This document shows positions 27,429 through 35,435 of a DNA stretch of 64,000 bases, piece after piece. Within the stretch, counting starts at the first letter, position 1. Each line of letters begins with the position of its first letter. A model generated the notes under the pieces. It saw only the letters and a list, made by a program, of their open reading frames with translations. It had not been told where the DNA came from and made no database searches. The translations under genes and the position numbers were made by a program. The DNA comes from Pseudodesulfovibrio tunisiensis (GTDB taxonomy: Bacteria; Desulfobacterota; Desulfovibrionia; Desulfovibrionales; Desulfovibrionaceae): NCBI RefSeq assembly GCF_022809775.1, contig NZ_CP094380.1, forward strand, positions 372,001 to 436,000. The letters are read 5' to 3'.

Positions 27429-27514
27429 GTCGATTTTTGTCTTTTAATTGAATTTAATATTCTTGTAATAGACTTAAAAAGTTGAAGTTACTTCTTTAAT
27501 GAAGCTTATTTGAC

Positions 27515-27567
27515 ATTCCCCATAATTGGGATATTCGAAGGTTGTTTATGGGGAATAGCATGGGGAA
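27515..27567. repeat. Putative arm-type integrase sites, left end
   Basis: ATGGGGAA at 27548-27555 and 27560-27567 (12-base pitch), and the inverse ATTCCCCAT at 27515-27523. A matching pair at the same pitch lies at the right end. Confidence 0.65.
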
Positions 27568-27612
27568 TGGAGTTCTCCCCACATGATCAAGTCTTTCCTT
27601 GGGAGGTCGGTC

Positions 27613-28737
27613 GTGGCAGCCGTCAAACGTCACAAGACGCAATATCCGGGAGTGTTTTTCATTGAGTCGTCAGAATCTGCAACAGGCAAGCCGGAGCGTA
27701 TCTACTACATTAGATACTACAAGAAAGGAAAGTCTGTCGAGGAGAAAGCTGGACGCCAACATAAGGACAACATGACTCCAGCAAAGGCAAGTCGGATTCG
27801 TGTGCTTCGGCTTTCCGGAAAGATGGACTCCAACAATGAACGACGGGACAAGCTGAGAAAGAAGCGTGAAAGACTTACCCTGAATCGGATATGGGAAGCC
27901 TTTTTTGACTACAAGCAAAGCAACAAGAGCATCAGGAGTGACCGCTATCGTTGGAACAGGCACTTGCGGGAGGATGTTGGAGACAAGTTGCCGGAAGAGG
28001 TGACGACTTCTGATGTCGATGCCATCCGCAAGAAACTGGAAGCGCGGGGGCTTGCTCCTGCAACGGTAAAGCAGGCTCTTGTCCTGTTGAAGCGTGTGCT
28101 CAATTTCGGGGCCAAGCGTGGGCTGTGTACGCCTGTGGATGTGGCCCGGATTTATTTCGATATGCCAAAGGTCAACAATATTCGGACAGAGGATTTGTCC
28201 GAAGAGCAGTTGGAGCGGCTGCTTGATGTGTTGCACCATGAGCCGGACCGGACGCCCGCCAACATCATGCTTTTGGCCTTGTTCACCGGGATGCGAAGAG
28301 GGGAGATATTCCGGCTTGAATGGGAGCATGTGGACTTCGAGCGAGGATTCATTTTCATCAAGGACCCGAAGGGAATGGTGGATCAGCATATCCCCATGAA
28401 TTCCTCTGCCCGTGAGGTTCTGCTTGAGCAACTTGAAGTTCGCCGGAACGAGTACGTTTTCTATGGACGCACTTGCAAACCTATCCGGGACATGCGGATT
28501 CCATTTCGGAATATTTGCGACAAGGCGGGGTTGCCCAAGGATTTCCGTCCGATGCACGGGTTGCGGCATGTGTTTGCCTCGACTCTTGCCAGTTCCGGCA
28601 AGGTGGACATGTACACCCTGCAAAAGCTGCTTACCCACAAGAGTCCGCAAATGGTTCAGCGTTACGCCCATTTGCGGGATGAAGCTCTCATTGCTGCTTC
28701 CGAGTCCATAGGCGACCTGATGAAGCGGAAGAACTGA
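27613..28737 (+). CDS. int: Tyrosine-type site-specific integrase
   Basis: A phage-type tyrosine recombinase of 374 residues. Catalytic residues are visible: R228 in FTGMRRGEIFRLEW, H315 and R318 in MHGLRHVFAS, and the nucleophile Y351 in MVQRYAHLRDEAL. An N-terminal arm-binding region (YPGVFFIESS...ERIYYIRYYKKGK) and a core-binding SAM-like domain (residues ~85-165) precede the catalytic domain. GTG 27613 is preferred because GGGAGG lies 7 bases before it; ATG 27583 is the alternative. It points into the element from attL and should catalyse exchange at the tRNA-Leu 3' end. Confidence 0.92.
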   Translation: MAAVKRHKTQYPGVFFIESSESATGKPERIYYIRYYKKGKSVEEKAGRQHKDNMTPAKASRIRVLRLSGKMDSNNERRDKLRKKRERLTLNRIWEAFFDYKQSNKSIRSDRYRWNRHLREDVGDKLPEEVTTSDVDAIRKKLEARGLAPATVKQALVLLKRVLNFGAKRGLCTPVDVARIYFDMPKVNNIRTEDLSEEQLERLLDVLHHEPDRTPANIMLLALFTGMRRGEIFRLEWEHVDFERGFIFIKDPKGMVDQHIPMNSSAREVLLEQLEVRRNEYVFYGRTCKPIRDMRIPFRNICDKAGLPKDFRPMHGLRHVFASTLASSGKVDMYTLQKLLTHKSPQMVQRYAHLRDEALIAASESIGDLMKRKN

Positions 28738-28754
28738 TTCGATTTTATCTTGAA

Positions 28755-28785
28755 ATTTTACCACAACGTGATAAATATTTTACCA
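28755..28785. promoter_or_regulatory. Direct repeat at the start of the AAA_14 gene
   Basis: ATTTTACCA occurs at 28755-28763 and 28777-28785, exactly 22 bases (two helical turns) apart; the second copy ends on the A of the start codon. It could be an operator. No ribosome site is visible there. Confidence 0.35.
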
Positions 28786-30011
28786 TGTACGCACGAAATA
28801 TCACCCCGGAGTTGCTGGAAGCCCTTGAAGATTCGCCGGTTCTGTTCCTGCGTGGAGCACGGCAGGTGGGCAAGAGCACGTTGGCCAAGGAATTGCTGGC
28901 GGACAGATTCCCGGCCAAGTATGTCAGTCTGGACAACGCGACGGCCTTGGCTGCGGCGACGAGCGACCCCACGGGATTCATTGCGGGCCAGCCTCGGCCA
29001 TTGATCATAGATGAGGTGCAGCGCGTTCCGGAACTGCTGTTGGCAATCAAGGAGGACGTGGACAACAATCGGCGTCCCGGCCAATTCCTGCTGACGGGAT
29101 CGGCCAACCTGCTGACCCTGCCCATGGTGAACGAGTCTCTGGCCGGACGAATGGAGATTCAGACCTTGTGGCCGTTGTCTCACGCCGAACAGGTGGGGCG
29201 GAAAACGGATTTCGTGCATGCGCTGTTCAGCGGAAGCATTGCGGATTTCAAATCGGATGAGCCGTATGATCTGCCTTCCATGCTCACTGTCGGCGGCTAT
29301 CCCGAATCCGTATCGAAAAAGTCCGCCAAACGGCGGGCAGGATGGTTCGACGCCTATCTGACGTCCATTGTGGAGCGGGACATTCGGGATATTGCCCGCA
29401 TACAGGAGACAACCACCATGCTGCGCCTGTTGCGGCTGCTGGCAACGCGCACGGCCAACCAGCTCAATCAGTCGGAGCTGTCGCGAACCATACAGGTGCC
29501 GAACGCCTCTCTGGGGCGGTACATGAATCTGCTGGAAAAGGTGTTCCTGATCCACTTCCTTCCGGCATGGTCCGCCAATCTGGGCAAACGACTGGTCAAG
29601 GCTCCCAAGCTCTACATGGTGGATTGCGGCCTTGCCGCCCATCTCATGGAAGCGGATGCCGACCGCCTGACCTCCTCGCCGGAAATCGCAGGGCAGCTTC
29701 TGGAAACGTTCGTGGTCAACGAAGTGCTCAAGCACCTGACTTGGAGTCGAGTCATGGCAACCCCGTACCACTTCCGCACCCATGCGGGCCTAGAAGTGGA
29801 CCTCGTCCTTGAACGCCCCTCGGGCCAGCTCGCGTGCATCGAAATCAAGCACTCCGCCCAAGTCGCCGCCAAACACTTCCGGGGCCTCAAGTCCCTCCGT
29901 GACGATCTGAACAACCGCTTCCAAATCGGCGTTGTCCTCTACACCGGCACGGAAGTCGTCCCCTTCGGCGACAGGCTGTACGCCGTACCGCTGGGGGCGT
30001 TGTGGGAATAA
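28785..30011 (+). CDS. AAA_14 / DUF4143 family ATPase
   Basis: A 408-residue protein with Walker A GARQVGKST at residues 24-32, Walker B LIIDEVQRVPEL near residue 72, sensor-type LLTGSANLLTLP and an arginine-rich follow-up. The C-terminal DUF4143 part has a restriction-endonuclease-like pattern (ETFVVNEVLKHL, HFRTHAGLEVDLVLERP, CIEIKHS), i.e. the E-x-n-D-x-n-ExK arrangement of PD-(D/E)xK folds. Such ATPases are common accessory genes with no settled function. It follows the integrase gene by about 50 bases, lacks a ribosome site and has a direct repeat overlapping its start codon. Composition resembles the host chromosome. Confidence 0.85.
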   Translation: MYARNITPELLEALEDSPVLFLRGARQVGKSTLAKELLADRFPAKYVSLDNATALAAATSDPTGFIAGQPRPLIIDEVQRVPELLLAIKEDVDNNRRPGQFLLTGSANLLTLPMVNESLAGRMEIQTLWPLSHAEQVGRKTDFVHALFSGSIADFKSDEPYDLPSMLTVGGYPESVSKKSAKRRAGWFDAYLTSIVERDIRDIARIQETTTMLRLLRLLATRTANQLNQSELSRTIQVPNASLGRYMNLLEKVFLIHFLPAWSANLGKRLVKAPKLYMVDCGLAAHLMEADADRLTSSPEIAGQLLETFVVNEVLKHLTWSRVMATPYHFRTHAGLEVDLVLERPSGQLACIEIKHSAQVAAKHFRGLKSLRDDLNNRFQIGVVLYTGTEVVPFGDRLYAVPLGALWE

Positions 30012-30078
30012 AATTAAAAAACGGAAATTGGCTGGTTGATTTTGGGGCCGAATTCGATGGTGCCGAGTGGGCAATTTT

Positions 30079-30125
30079 GATTTGTAATCAGTAGGTCAGG
30101 GGTTCAATTCCGATTCCTGGCTCCA
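30079..30125 (+). other. tRNA-Thr(UGU) 3' relic
   Basis: Forty-seven bases read as the anticodon arm (GATT-TGT-AATC), variable region, a T-loop TTCAATT and an acceptor end TGGCTCCA, as in tRNA-Thr(UGU). The 5' half is absent and the T-stem has mismatches, so it is not a working gene. It resembles the att fragment left when an element uses a tRNA 3' end. Confidence 0.6.
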
Positions 30126-30134
30126 ACGGAATCA

Positions 30135-30165
30135 AGCGCTTATGAGTGATCATAAGCGCTTTTTT
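30135..30165 (+). terminator. Terminator after the tRNA-Thr relic
   Basis: AGCGCTTATG-AGTGAT-CATAAGCGCT, a perfect 10-bp stem, followed by T5. Confidence 0.85.
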
Positions 30166-30169
30166 CGTG

Positions 30170-30191
30170 CCTTGGTATACGCCTTGGTATA
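30170..30191. repeat. CCTTGGTATA direct repeat pair (12-base pitch)
   Basis: CCTTGGTATA at 30170-30179 and 30182-30191. The pitch equals that of the element's arm-type sites, but the sequence differs. Its position just behind a tRNA 3' relic suggests arm sites of a different integrase. Confidence 0.5.
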
Positions 30192-30295
30192 TAAATTAGG
30201 ACAAGGGGATGCCCTAGGAGTGCCGGTGTGTATATTGAGGGGGGCTTGGATAAAATAGTATTGTGTCTCTCAATTTCATCCCAATTTCAAGGCGT

Positions 30296-30324
30296 TTGAC
30301 GACATACTTTTATGGGAATATATA
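30296..30324 (+). promoter_or_regulatory. Sigma-70-type promoter for the PHP-ABC gene
   Basis: TTGACG at 30296-30301, a 17-base spacer, TATATA at 30319-30324. About 107 bases separate it from the ATG at 30432. Confidence 0.6.
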
Positions 30325-30431
30325 GGGTTCTAAAATTTGACATTCGGTCTAATTGTGTAATTTCGGCAAGCCATAGACCTTTGTACGTAACAAGCAAAAA
30401 CGTTTGAGCATACGAAATTAAGGAAATCGCC

Positions 30432-33173
30432 ATGAGCTATCCAAAAGGATCAGAGTGGAGAAAGTGGGATTTGCATGTCCACTCTCCTGAGTCTGCTTTT
30501 GCAAATGAGTACGAAGGGGCTACACCTGAAGAGAAGTGGGAAAAATATCTTGAATGCTTGGAACAGCTCGAAGACATAGCCGTCTTGGGTATTACAGATT
30601 ATTTTTCAGCCCAAGGCTACAGCAAGGCTCAAGAATTCAAGAATGCTGGCCGTCTTAACAATGTCGAAATGCTCCTTCCCAATGTCGAGCTTCGTCTTGA
30701 TCACAACACTAGGGAAGGGAATGCAATAAACATCCATGTCATTTTTCACCCAGAGGTATTAGTTCTCCTGACGGATGTATTCTTCCCGAACTTAAAATTT
30801 ACCTACCGGGGAAATGAGTTCAGCTGCACTAGGGCTGATTTAATTCGTCTCGGTAGAACATACACCGGGAATCAAACCCTAGAGGAACCCGCCGCTTTTA
30901 AGCAAGGGGCAAATCAGTTCAAGGTGAGTGTCGATGATCTGAGAAAAGTATTAACAACAAACACCGATTTCTTGGGCAAATATTTGATCGTTGTCCCAAA
31001 CAGCCACAGGGATGGAAATTCAGGACTGCGCGAGGGAAACTTGAAAGCTCTCAGAGAGGAGCTTTACCGATTGGCTGATTGTATTTTTTCTTCAAACCCC
31101 AAAGACAGGGAATACTTCCTAGGTAAGGGGCCTGATTCTTGCGAAAACATAATTCAAAATTATGGTGCACTAAAGCCGTGCATTCACGGTTCTGATGCTC
31201 ATTCCCTGGAGAAAATCTGTGTTCCTGATGAAGACAGATTTACATGGATCAAAGCCGATCCAACCTTCGATGGATTGAAGCAAATTCTCTTCGAACCTGA
31301 AGACCGCGTGAGAATCCAAAAAGAATCTCCTGCCCTTGAATACCCCAAAGCTCACTTTAGCTCTATTCGGGCCTGTGGGAATATTTTTGCGGATGACAAG
31401 CCCTGTTTCAAGAATTCATCAATTCCTCTCAATCATAATTTGGTGACTCTGATAGGTGGCCGAGGAACGGGAAAAAGTTTGCTTCTGGATGTAATCCATC
31501 GCACATTCCATGAACCTTCAGCTTCAGGTGGGATGTCTCAGGAACGTCTCTCGCGCATCGGCAATCCCGATTTTGATATTGTCTTGACCAAAAGCGATGG
31601 CGAGGAAAGCTTATTCAGTAAAGGAGATGAAATTTTTGCCTTCGATTACCTGCATGTCAGACAAGGTGAAGTTAAGGATGTTGCTGAGAATAAAAGGGAG
31701 CTTGGGGAAGCAATTAAAAGACTGCTAGGCTTTATTCAAAACGATTCACGCTCTTCTTTGAGTAAGAATATTTCATCCCTCAATCGAGACCATGATGAAC
31801 TTCAAGCCTGGCTTGAGAAGGAAAACGCTGAAGGTCAGCTCGTTAATTCTGAAGAATATCAGACGAAGCGGAAAGTCGGTCTTCAAAACTTGAAAGATAC
31901 TATTACCACCGAAGAAATCAAAGAAAGGATTTCTTCGTTCAGTAGCAATTCCAGCTTAATCGGAAAGCTCAACAAGGCTAAGACCGAATCAAGTTTTATC
32001 AGTGATGAGTTGAAGGCTGCTGAACTTCGATTGAACCAACAGATATCGTCTTTGAATGCCAAGGACATTGGAATGGAGACACGTATCAACGAAGTTGATT
32101 TTTCTATGCTCCAAGATCAATTGAAGCAATACTGTGATGAGGTTGAAAACAAAACTAAGAGCCTTGAAAAAAGCAATTTGAAGATTTCAGAAGAGCTTTT
32201 GGCTAAAGGCATCAAAGGTGACATCTCCGGGCTTCTCGACAAGGTGAACGAGTACCAGCAAGGAATTGAGGATTGCGACTCAATGCTTGAAGAAATAGCC
32301 GCCTCAAAAGATAAACTGAAATCCAAATGTCAACAGCGGGTCTCTCTCGCCCAAGATGTGGTTGTTTCCATAGAAGAAGAGTTAGAGTCCTTTGAGAGAA
32401 AGTTCGCTGAGATTGTCGAAGGCCGTCCAGGAATGACTGACGAACACAAAGAAATTCTCCAAGATTTGCTCAAGAATATTGAAATTAGGGGGGAGTTGCT
32501 TTTTGACCAAGACCAGTTCTTAGAAGGGTTGAATGAGTTCTTCGACGGACGGAGGATTCGAAAGGAAACGCTGAAAGATGTCTTCTCGATTTCATCAGCC
32601 GACGACTATTTTTCACTCATCCTGAATGCCCCGGTTTTGAATGTGATACAGGATAAGTATCAAAGTCTCACCGAGTTCTCTTTGGATACAGATTGGTTCT
32701 TGAGAAAAAATATATACGAGTTCTACAACTATCTTTACTCAGAGGATTCTCGCAGAAGATATTTACAGGTAGTTCCAAGCATTAAGTATTTCGGAAAAGA
32801 CCCGCAACAGCTGTCAGTGGGGCAGCGTGGAACATTCTATATTTGTTTAAAACTTGCCACGTCAGCTTTTCTCACGCCTTTCGTGTTCGACCAGCCTGAA
32901 GATGATTTGGATAACGCATTCATTGTCGAAGAGCTTGAGCCAATTTTTAGGAAGATCAAAAAACACCGCCAGGTAATTATTGTCACCCACAACGCCAACC
33001 TGGTTGTGAACTCCGATGCTGAGCAGATCATCATTGCCAGCAACAACGATGAAGAAATCTCATATGTATCTGGCTCTCTTGAATGCCCTGAAATAAGAAA
33101 AGAAGTGTGTAGAATCCTTGAGGGTGGCGAAACTGCTTTCAAGAAAAGAGAACTGCGCTACGAGTTGACTTAA
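30432..33173 (+). CDS. PHP-domain ABC/SMC-like ATPase (TrlF-like), candidate defence protein
   Basis: A 913-residue fusion. An N-terminal PHP phosphoesterase domain (residues ~1-330) has H15-x-H17 in DLHVHS, D56 in ITDYF (the usual TDH histidine is Tyr), a histidine in IFHPE, another in NSHRDGN, and H252 plus D255/H257 in HGSDAHS. An ABC-type ATPase follows: Walker A GGRGTGKS at 342-349, a long coiled coil at about 430-700, signature LSVGQ at 794-798, Walker B FVFDQPEDDLDN with D820, and H-loop IIVTHNANL. This resembles proteins labelled TrlF-family AAA-like ATPases and the SMC-type nucleases of bacterial conflict systems. It is notably AT-rich against its neighbours. DNA- or RNA-directed nuclease activity is inferred, not shown. 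Confidence 0.8.
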   Translation: MSYPKGSEWRKWDLHVHSPESAFANEYEGATPEEKWEKYLECLEQLEDIAVLGITDYFSAQGYSKAQEFKNAGRLNNVEMLLPNVELRLDHNTREGNAINIHVIFHPEVLVLLTDVFFPNLKFTYRGNEFSCTRADLIRLGRTYTGNQTLEEPAAFKQGANQFKVSVDDLRKVLTTNTDFLGKYLIVVPNSHRDGNSGLREGNLKALREELYRLADCIFSSNPKDREYFLGKGPDSCENIIQNYGALKPCIHGSDAHSLEKICVPDEDRFTWIKADPTFDGLKQILFEPEDRVRIQKESPALEYPKAHFSSIRACGNIFADDKPCFKNSSIPLNHNLVTLIGGRGTGKSLLLDVIHRTFHEPSASGGMSQERLSRIGNPDFDIVLTKSDGEESLFSKGDEIFAFDYLHVRQGEVKDVAENKRELGEAIKRLLGFIQNDSRSSLSKNISSLNRDHDELQAWLEKENAEGQLVNSEEYQTKRKVGLQNLKDTITTEEIKERISSFSSNSSLIGKLNKAKTESSFISDELKAAELRLNQQISSLNAKDIGMETRINEVDFSMLQDQLKQYCDEVENKTKSLEKSNLKISEELLAKGIKGDISGLLDKVNEYQQGIEDCDSMLEEIAASKDKLKSKCQQRVSLAQDVVVSIEEELESFERKFAEIVEGRPGMTDEHKEILQDLLKNIEIRGELLFDQDQFLEGLNEFFDGRRIRKETLKDVFSISSADDYFSLILNAPVLNVIQDKYQSLTEFSLDTDWFLRKNIYEFYNYLYSEDSRRRYLQVVPSIKYFGKDPQQLSVGQRGTFYICLKLATSAFLTPFVFDQPEDDLDNAFIVEELEPIFRKIKKHRQVIIVTHNANLVVNSDAEQIIIASNNDEEISYVSGSLECPEIRKEVCRILEGGETAFKKRELRYELT

Positions 33174-33531
33174 TTGATATGGCAGAAAATAGGCTAGTCT
33201 TTTCCATACTACACCGTTCAAATCTCTGTTTTTGATTAGTCTCATTGCACCTACTCATCCTCTCTCCAACTGCTACAAAGTTGTTCTAAAAAATCGTCTA
33301 ACCTTTGGCGAACGATACTTAATAGAATGATTCTCCCGGAATCTGGGAACACAATACTTATTTTAACCACCTCAACCTTCACTTGTAGCCTTCCCGTAAA
33401 ATAGTCCCAGCGAAAAGTAGAGATTTCTAACAAAGTGCCTATGAAGGAGGCAACCCCGGCAATCCCTCCATTCCCAAGGAACCTGAAAAGTAGAGCCTTT
33501 CAACCCGTTGAAAAACACCTCTTTTCCCCAC
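33174..33531. other. Non-coding stretch inside the element
   Basis: About 360 bases between the PHP-ABC gene and the end of the mob module. Only short frames without ribosome sites are present; nothing recognisable. Confidence 0.5.
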
Positions 33532-34944
33532 CTACCTCTCCACCCCCATCACCTTTTCCCGCATCCGCCTGACCAGTTGGAGAGCTTGGCCAAAAGCTGT
33601 TCCAAGTCGTTTTGCAAGGCTTGGCAGGCTTGGAGTTCGGCTTCGAGGTTTTGGATGCGGGCTTCGAGCTGTTGGAAGCGGGTGGTGGTGTCCTTGTCCA
33701 GTTTGCGGAGTGTTTCCGTGAGCAGGCGTTGCAGTTCGGTCATGGGTCATTCCTCCAGTTTGATGGCCGGGCGTCCGTCCCAACTCCAGCGGGTGTTCGG
33801 CGTTATTCCTTTCGGCAGGACGATGAAACGGCCGTTGCTGTCCTGATGCAGTTGTATGCCCCAGCTCTTGGCGGTTTCGAGCGTCTGCTTCTGCTGTTCG
33901 ATCTGGCGGGAGTATTCCCGAATCCTTTGCTGTCTGCCGTTCAGGATGAGGCTCGCTCCGAAGCCGAGGGCAAAGCTGGTCAGCGCCAGCACGGCCAGAA
34001 TGATCAGGCTCAGGAGCGCAGCCCGGTGCCAGCTCCGGTCGAGAGCGTCCAGCTGTCTGGCTCTGAGTCGGTCCATGTCCCGGGCCATGGCGCTGGTGAT
34101 GGTACGCAGCTCGTCGTGCACGGATTGCGTCAAGCTCGCGTTCAAGCGCGTCAATGTTTCGTGAAAGCTCCTCTCGGCTTCGGCATTCCGTTCCTCGACC
34201 TGCGTTTTCAGATTCTCGGTCAGCTCGCCAAGCTTCTGCATAGATTCCTCCTTTCAGGCGCACTCGCTGCCCGTCCTGTCCGGCCTGAACCGTGATGTAG
34301 TCCCTGCCTTTCCGGGGAACGGAAAATCCGGCCTGAATCAGCGCCTCGACAATTCCGCCCCTGTCCGTGATCTGTCCTGCGCCAATGGCCTGAGTCAGGG
34401 CGTCCGTGATGGCCTGTCTGGATGCGGCCCTGTCCCTGCCGAACTGGATGGCCTTGCCCGGCTGCATGACCCGGGCGCGGGCAGGATCATCCGGACGCGC
34501 CCAGCCCATGCGCTCGTTCCACAGGTCGCGCCAGACATCGTATTGCTTCTGCCATCCGGGCGGACATGGATTCAGCGCCTTGCCCTGATACAGCTCTGTG
34601 CGCGGAATCACGAAATGCAGTTCATGGTGCCCGGCGTGGCTGTGCCGGACCCAGAGAATGGCGTAGCGGTCCGGCTCCAGACCGGCAAAGGCCACGGATT
34701 CGAAACTGTCCATGATGTCCTGTTCCCGTTCGGGCGAAACCGGGTCTTCCGGCGCCCATGACAGAACGCCGGATGTGTATTTCCATTTTCGTTCCGTGCT
34801 GTCGATCAGCCGCCGGATCATGCCGGGATCGCCGCGCAGGACCTGCGGCGGACTCTGCCTGCGGCCCTTGCGCAACGGGTCCACCACATAATTGACCACT
34901 TTGGAGCCGCGCCCGGTGCCGTGGGCAAAGACCTTCATATACAT
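33532..34944 (-). CDS. mobA: Relaxase, MobA type
   Basis: A 470-residue mobilisation relaxase. The N-terminal ~180 residues hold the nuclease domain: early tyrosines (MYMKVFAHGTG, VVNYVVDP), and the histidine triad AGHHELHFVIPR near residue 110 that binds the metal. These proteins nick oriT and carry the strand into the recipient. The C-terminal half after residue ~235 is low-complexity (Pro, His, Arg, Gln, Thr), because two other genes are encoded in a different frame of the same DNA. The start overlaps the mobC stop; ATG 34944 has GAGGACG upstream, 34938 is an alternative. Confidence 0.83.
   Translation of the reverse strand: MYMKVFAHGTGRGSKVVNYVVDPLRKGRRQSPPQVLRGDPGMIRRLIDSTERKWKYTSGVLSWAPEDPVSPEREQDIMDSFESVAFAGLEPDRYAILWVRHSHAGHHELHFVIPRTELYQGKALNPCPPGWQKQYDVWRDLWNERMGWARPDDPARARVMQPGKAIQFGRDRAASRQAITDALTQAIGAGQITDRGGIVEALIQAGFSVPRKGRDYITVQAGQDGQRVRLKGGIYAEAWRADRESENAGRGTECRSREELSRNIDALERELDAIRARRAAYHHQRHGPGHGPTQSQTAGRSRPELAPGCAPEPDHSGRAGADQLCPRLRSEPHPERQTAKDSGILPPDRTAEADARNRQELGHTTASGQQRPFHRPAERNNAEHPLELGRTPGHQTGGMTHDRTATPAHGNTPQTGQGHHHPLPTARSPHPKPRSRTPSLPSLAKRLGTAFGQALQLVRRMREKVMGVER
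33549..33743 (-). CDS. MobD/MbeD-like small coiled-coil protein nested in mobA
   Basis: A 64-residue, mostly helical protein (LTETLRKLDKDTTTRFQQLE, then ARIQNLEAELQACQALQ) encoded wholly within mobA in another frame, three bases after the nested mobB-like gene. GGAGGAATGACCC precedes the ATG, a good ribosome site inside the mobA codons. ColE1 carries mbeD in the same nested position, where it aids mobilisation or entry exclusion. The function is transferred by position and coiled-coil character only. Confidence 0.65.
   Translation of the reverse strand: MTELQRLLTETLRKLDKDTTTRFQQLEARIQNLEAELQACQALQNDLEQLLAKLSNWSGGCGKR
33747..34241 (-). CDS. MobB/MbeB-like membrane mobilisation protein nested in mobA
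   Basis: A 164-residue protein lying wholly inside mobA in a different reading frame. AAAGGAGGAATCT before its ATG is one of the best ribosome sites in the window. Residues 1-70 are a charged coiled coil (LGELTENLKTQVEERNAEAE); one helix spans about 75-100 (LLSLIILAVLALTSFALGFG); the tail ends with a compact GRFIVLPKGITPNTRWSWDG segment. RSF1010 mobB and ColE1 mbeB are encoded out of frame within the relaxase gene in the same way. RSF1010 MobB also has a membrane segment and links the relaxosome to the secretion channel. Confidence 0.78.
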   Translation of the reverse strand: MQKLGELTENLKTQVEERNAEAERSFHETLTRLNASLTQSVHDELRTITSAMARDMDRLRARQLDALDRSWHRAALLSLIILAVLALTSFALGFGASLILNGRQQRIREYSRQIEQQKQTLETAKSWGIQLHQDSNGRFIVLPKGITPNTRWSWDGRPAIKLEE

Positions 34945-35243
34945 TTCAGGTCGTCCTCGATGACTGCGAGTCGCGCGATGACTGCGGCAGCCTCGGCGGT
35001 CCGTTTATGGGTGTTGGCCCATCGGGCAAGCTGATTCAGGTTGTTGCCGATGCGGGCGAGCTGAAGCACCTTTTCCCGTTCGACCTTGGTGGAGCGGACA
35101 CGGTGCTGTCCCAGCCGAGTCCGGAGCAGGTCGCCGACGCTCATTCCGGATTCGCTGGCGAGCCGGGCAATGGTGCGTTTTTCCTCGGGCGTCACCCGCA
35201 GGTTCACCCAACAGGTGCGAAGCTGTGCGGTTTCATTCTTCAT
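34935..35243 (-). CDS. mobC: MobC-type relaxosome accessory protein
   Basis: A 102-residue protein with a ribbon-helix-helix-like N terminus (TCWVNLRVTPEEKRTIARLA, ESGMSVGDLLR) and the MobC C-terminal pattern QLARIGNNLNQLARWANTHK. MobC proteins bind oriT and help the relaxase open it. Its TGA overlaps the ATG of the relaxase gene, so the two are coupled. The candidate oriT lies just upstream. Confidence 0.82.
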   Translation of the reverse strand: MKNETAQLRTCWVNLRVTPEEKRTIARLASESGMSVGDLLRTRLGQHRVRSTKVEREKVLQLARIGNNLNQLARWANTHKRTAEAAAVIARLAVIEDDLKCI

Positions 35244-35264
35244 GGCGTTTCAGGAAGGTTCGAA

Positions 35265-35337
35265 GGGAGGTCTCCTCCCTCGCCAGCCCCCGAGTGCCAT
35301 CCTGTTTCAACAGGATGTGTCACGAAGGGTAGGCTGG
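35265..35337. other. Candidate origin of transfer (oriT)
   Basis: Upstream of mobC are two inverted repeats: GGGAGG-TCT-CCTCCC (35265-35279) and CATCCTGTT-TC-AACAGGATG (35298-35317, 9 bp perfect). An outer CCAGCC/GGCTGG pair (35283-35288 / 35332-35337) encloses the second. Position and structure suit an oriT; the nick site is not recognised. Confidence 0.5.
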
Positions 35338-35435
35338 CTGGAACCATTATGGTGTATATTTCTCCAAGTCCTTTGGCCGTATGCGTGTCCCTGTCCTTTT
35401 CTCTTCACCTAGGCGAATTTTGCGAATTTACGAAT

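Noticed and set aside
27255..27485. Short open frames over the left att repeat
   Set aside because: They are translations of the tRNA-Leu fragment and recur at the right repeat; no ribosome site.
33251..33433. A 60-codon minus-strand frame in the gap after the PHP-ABC gene
   Set aside because: No ribosome site, AT-rich non-coding composition and no recognisable motif.
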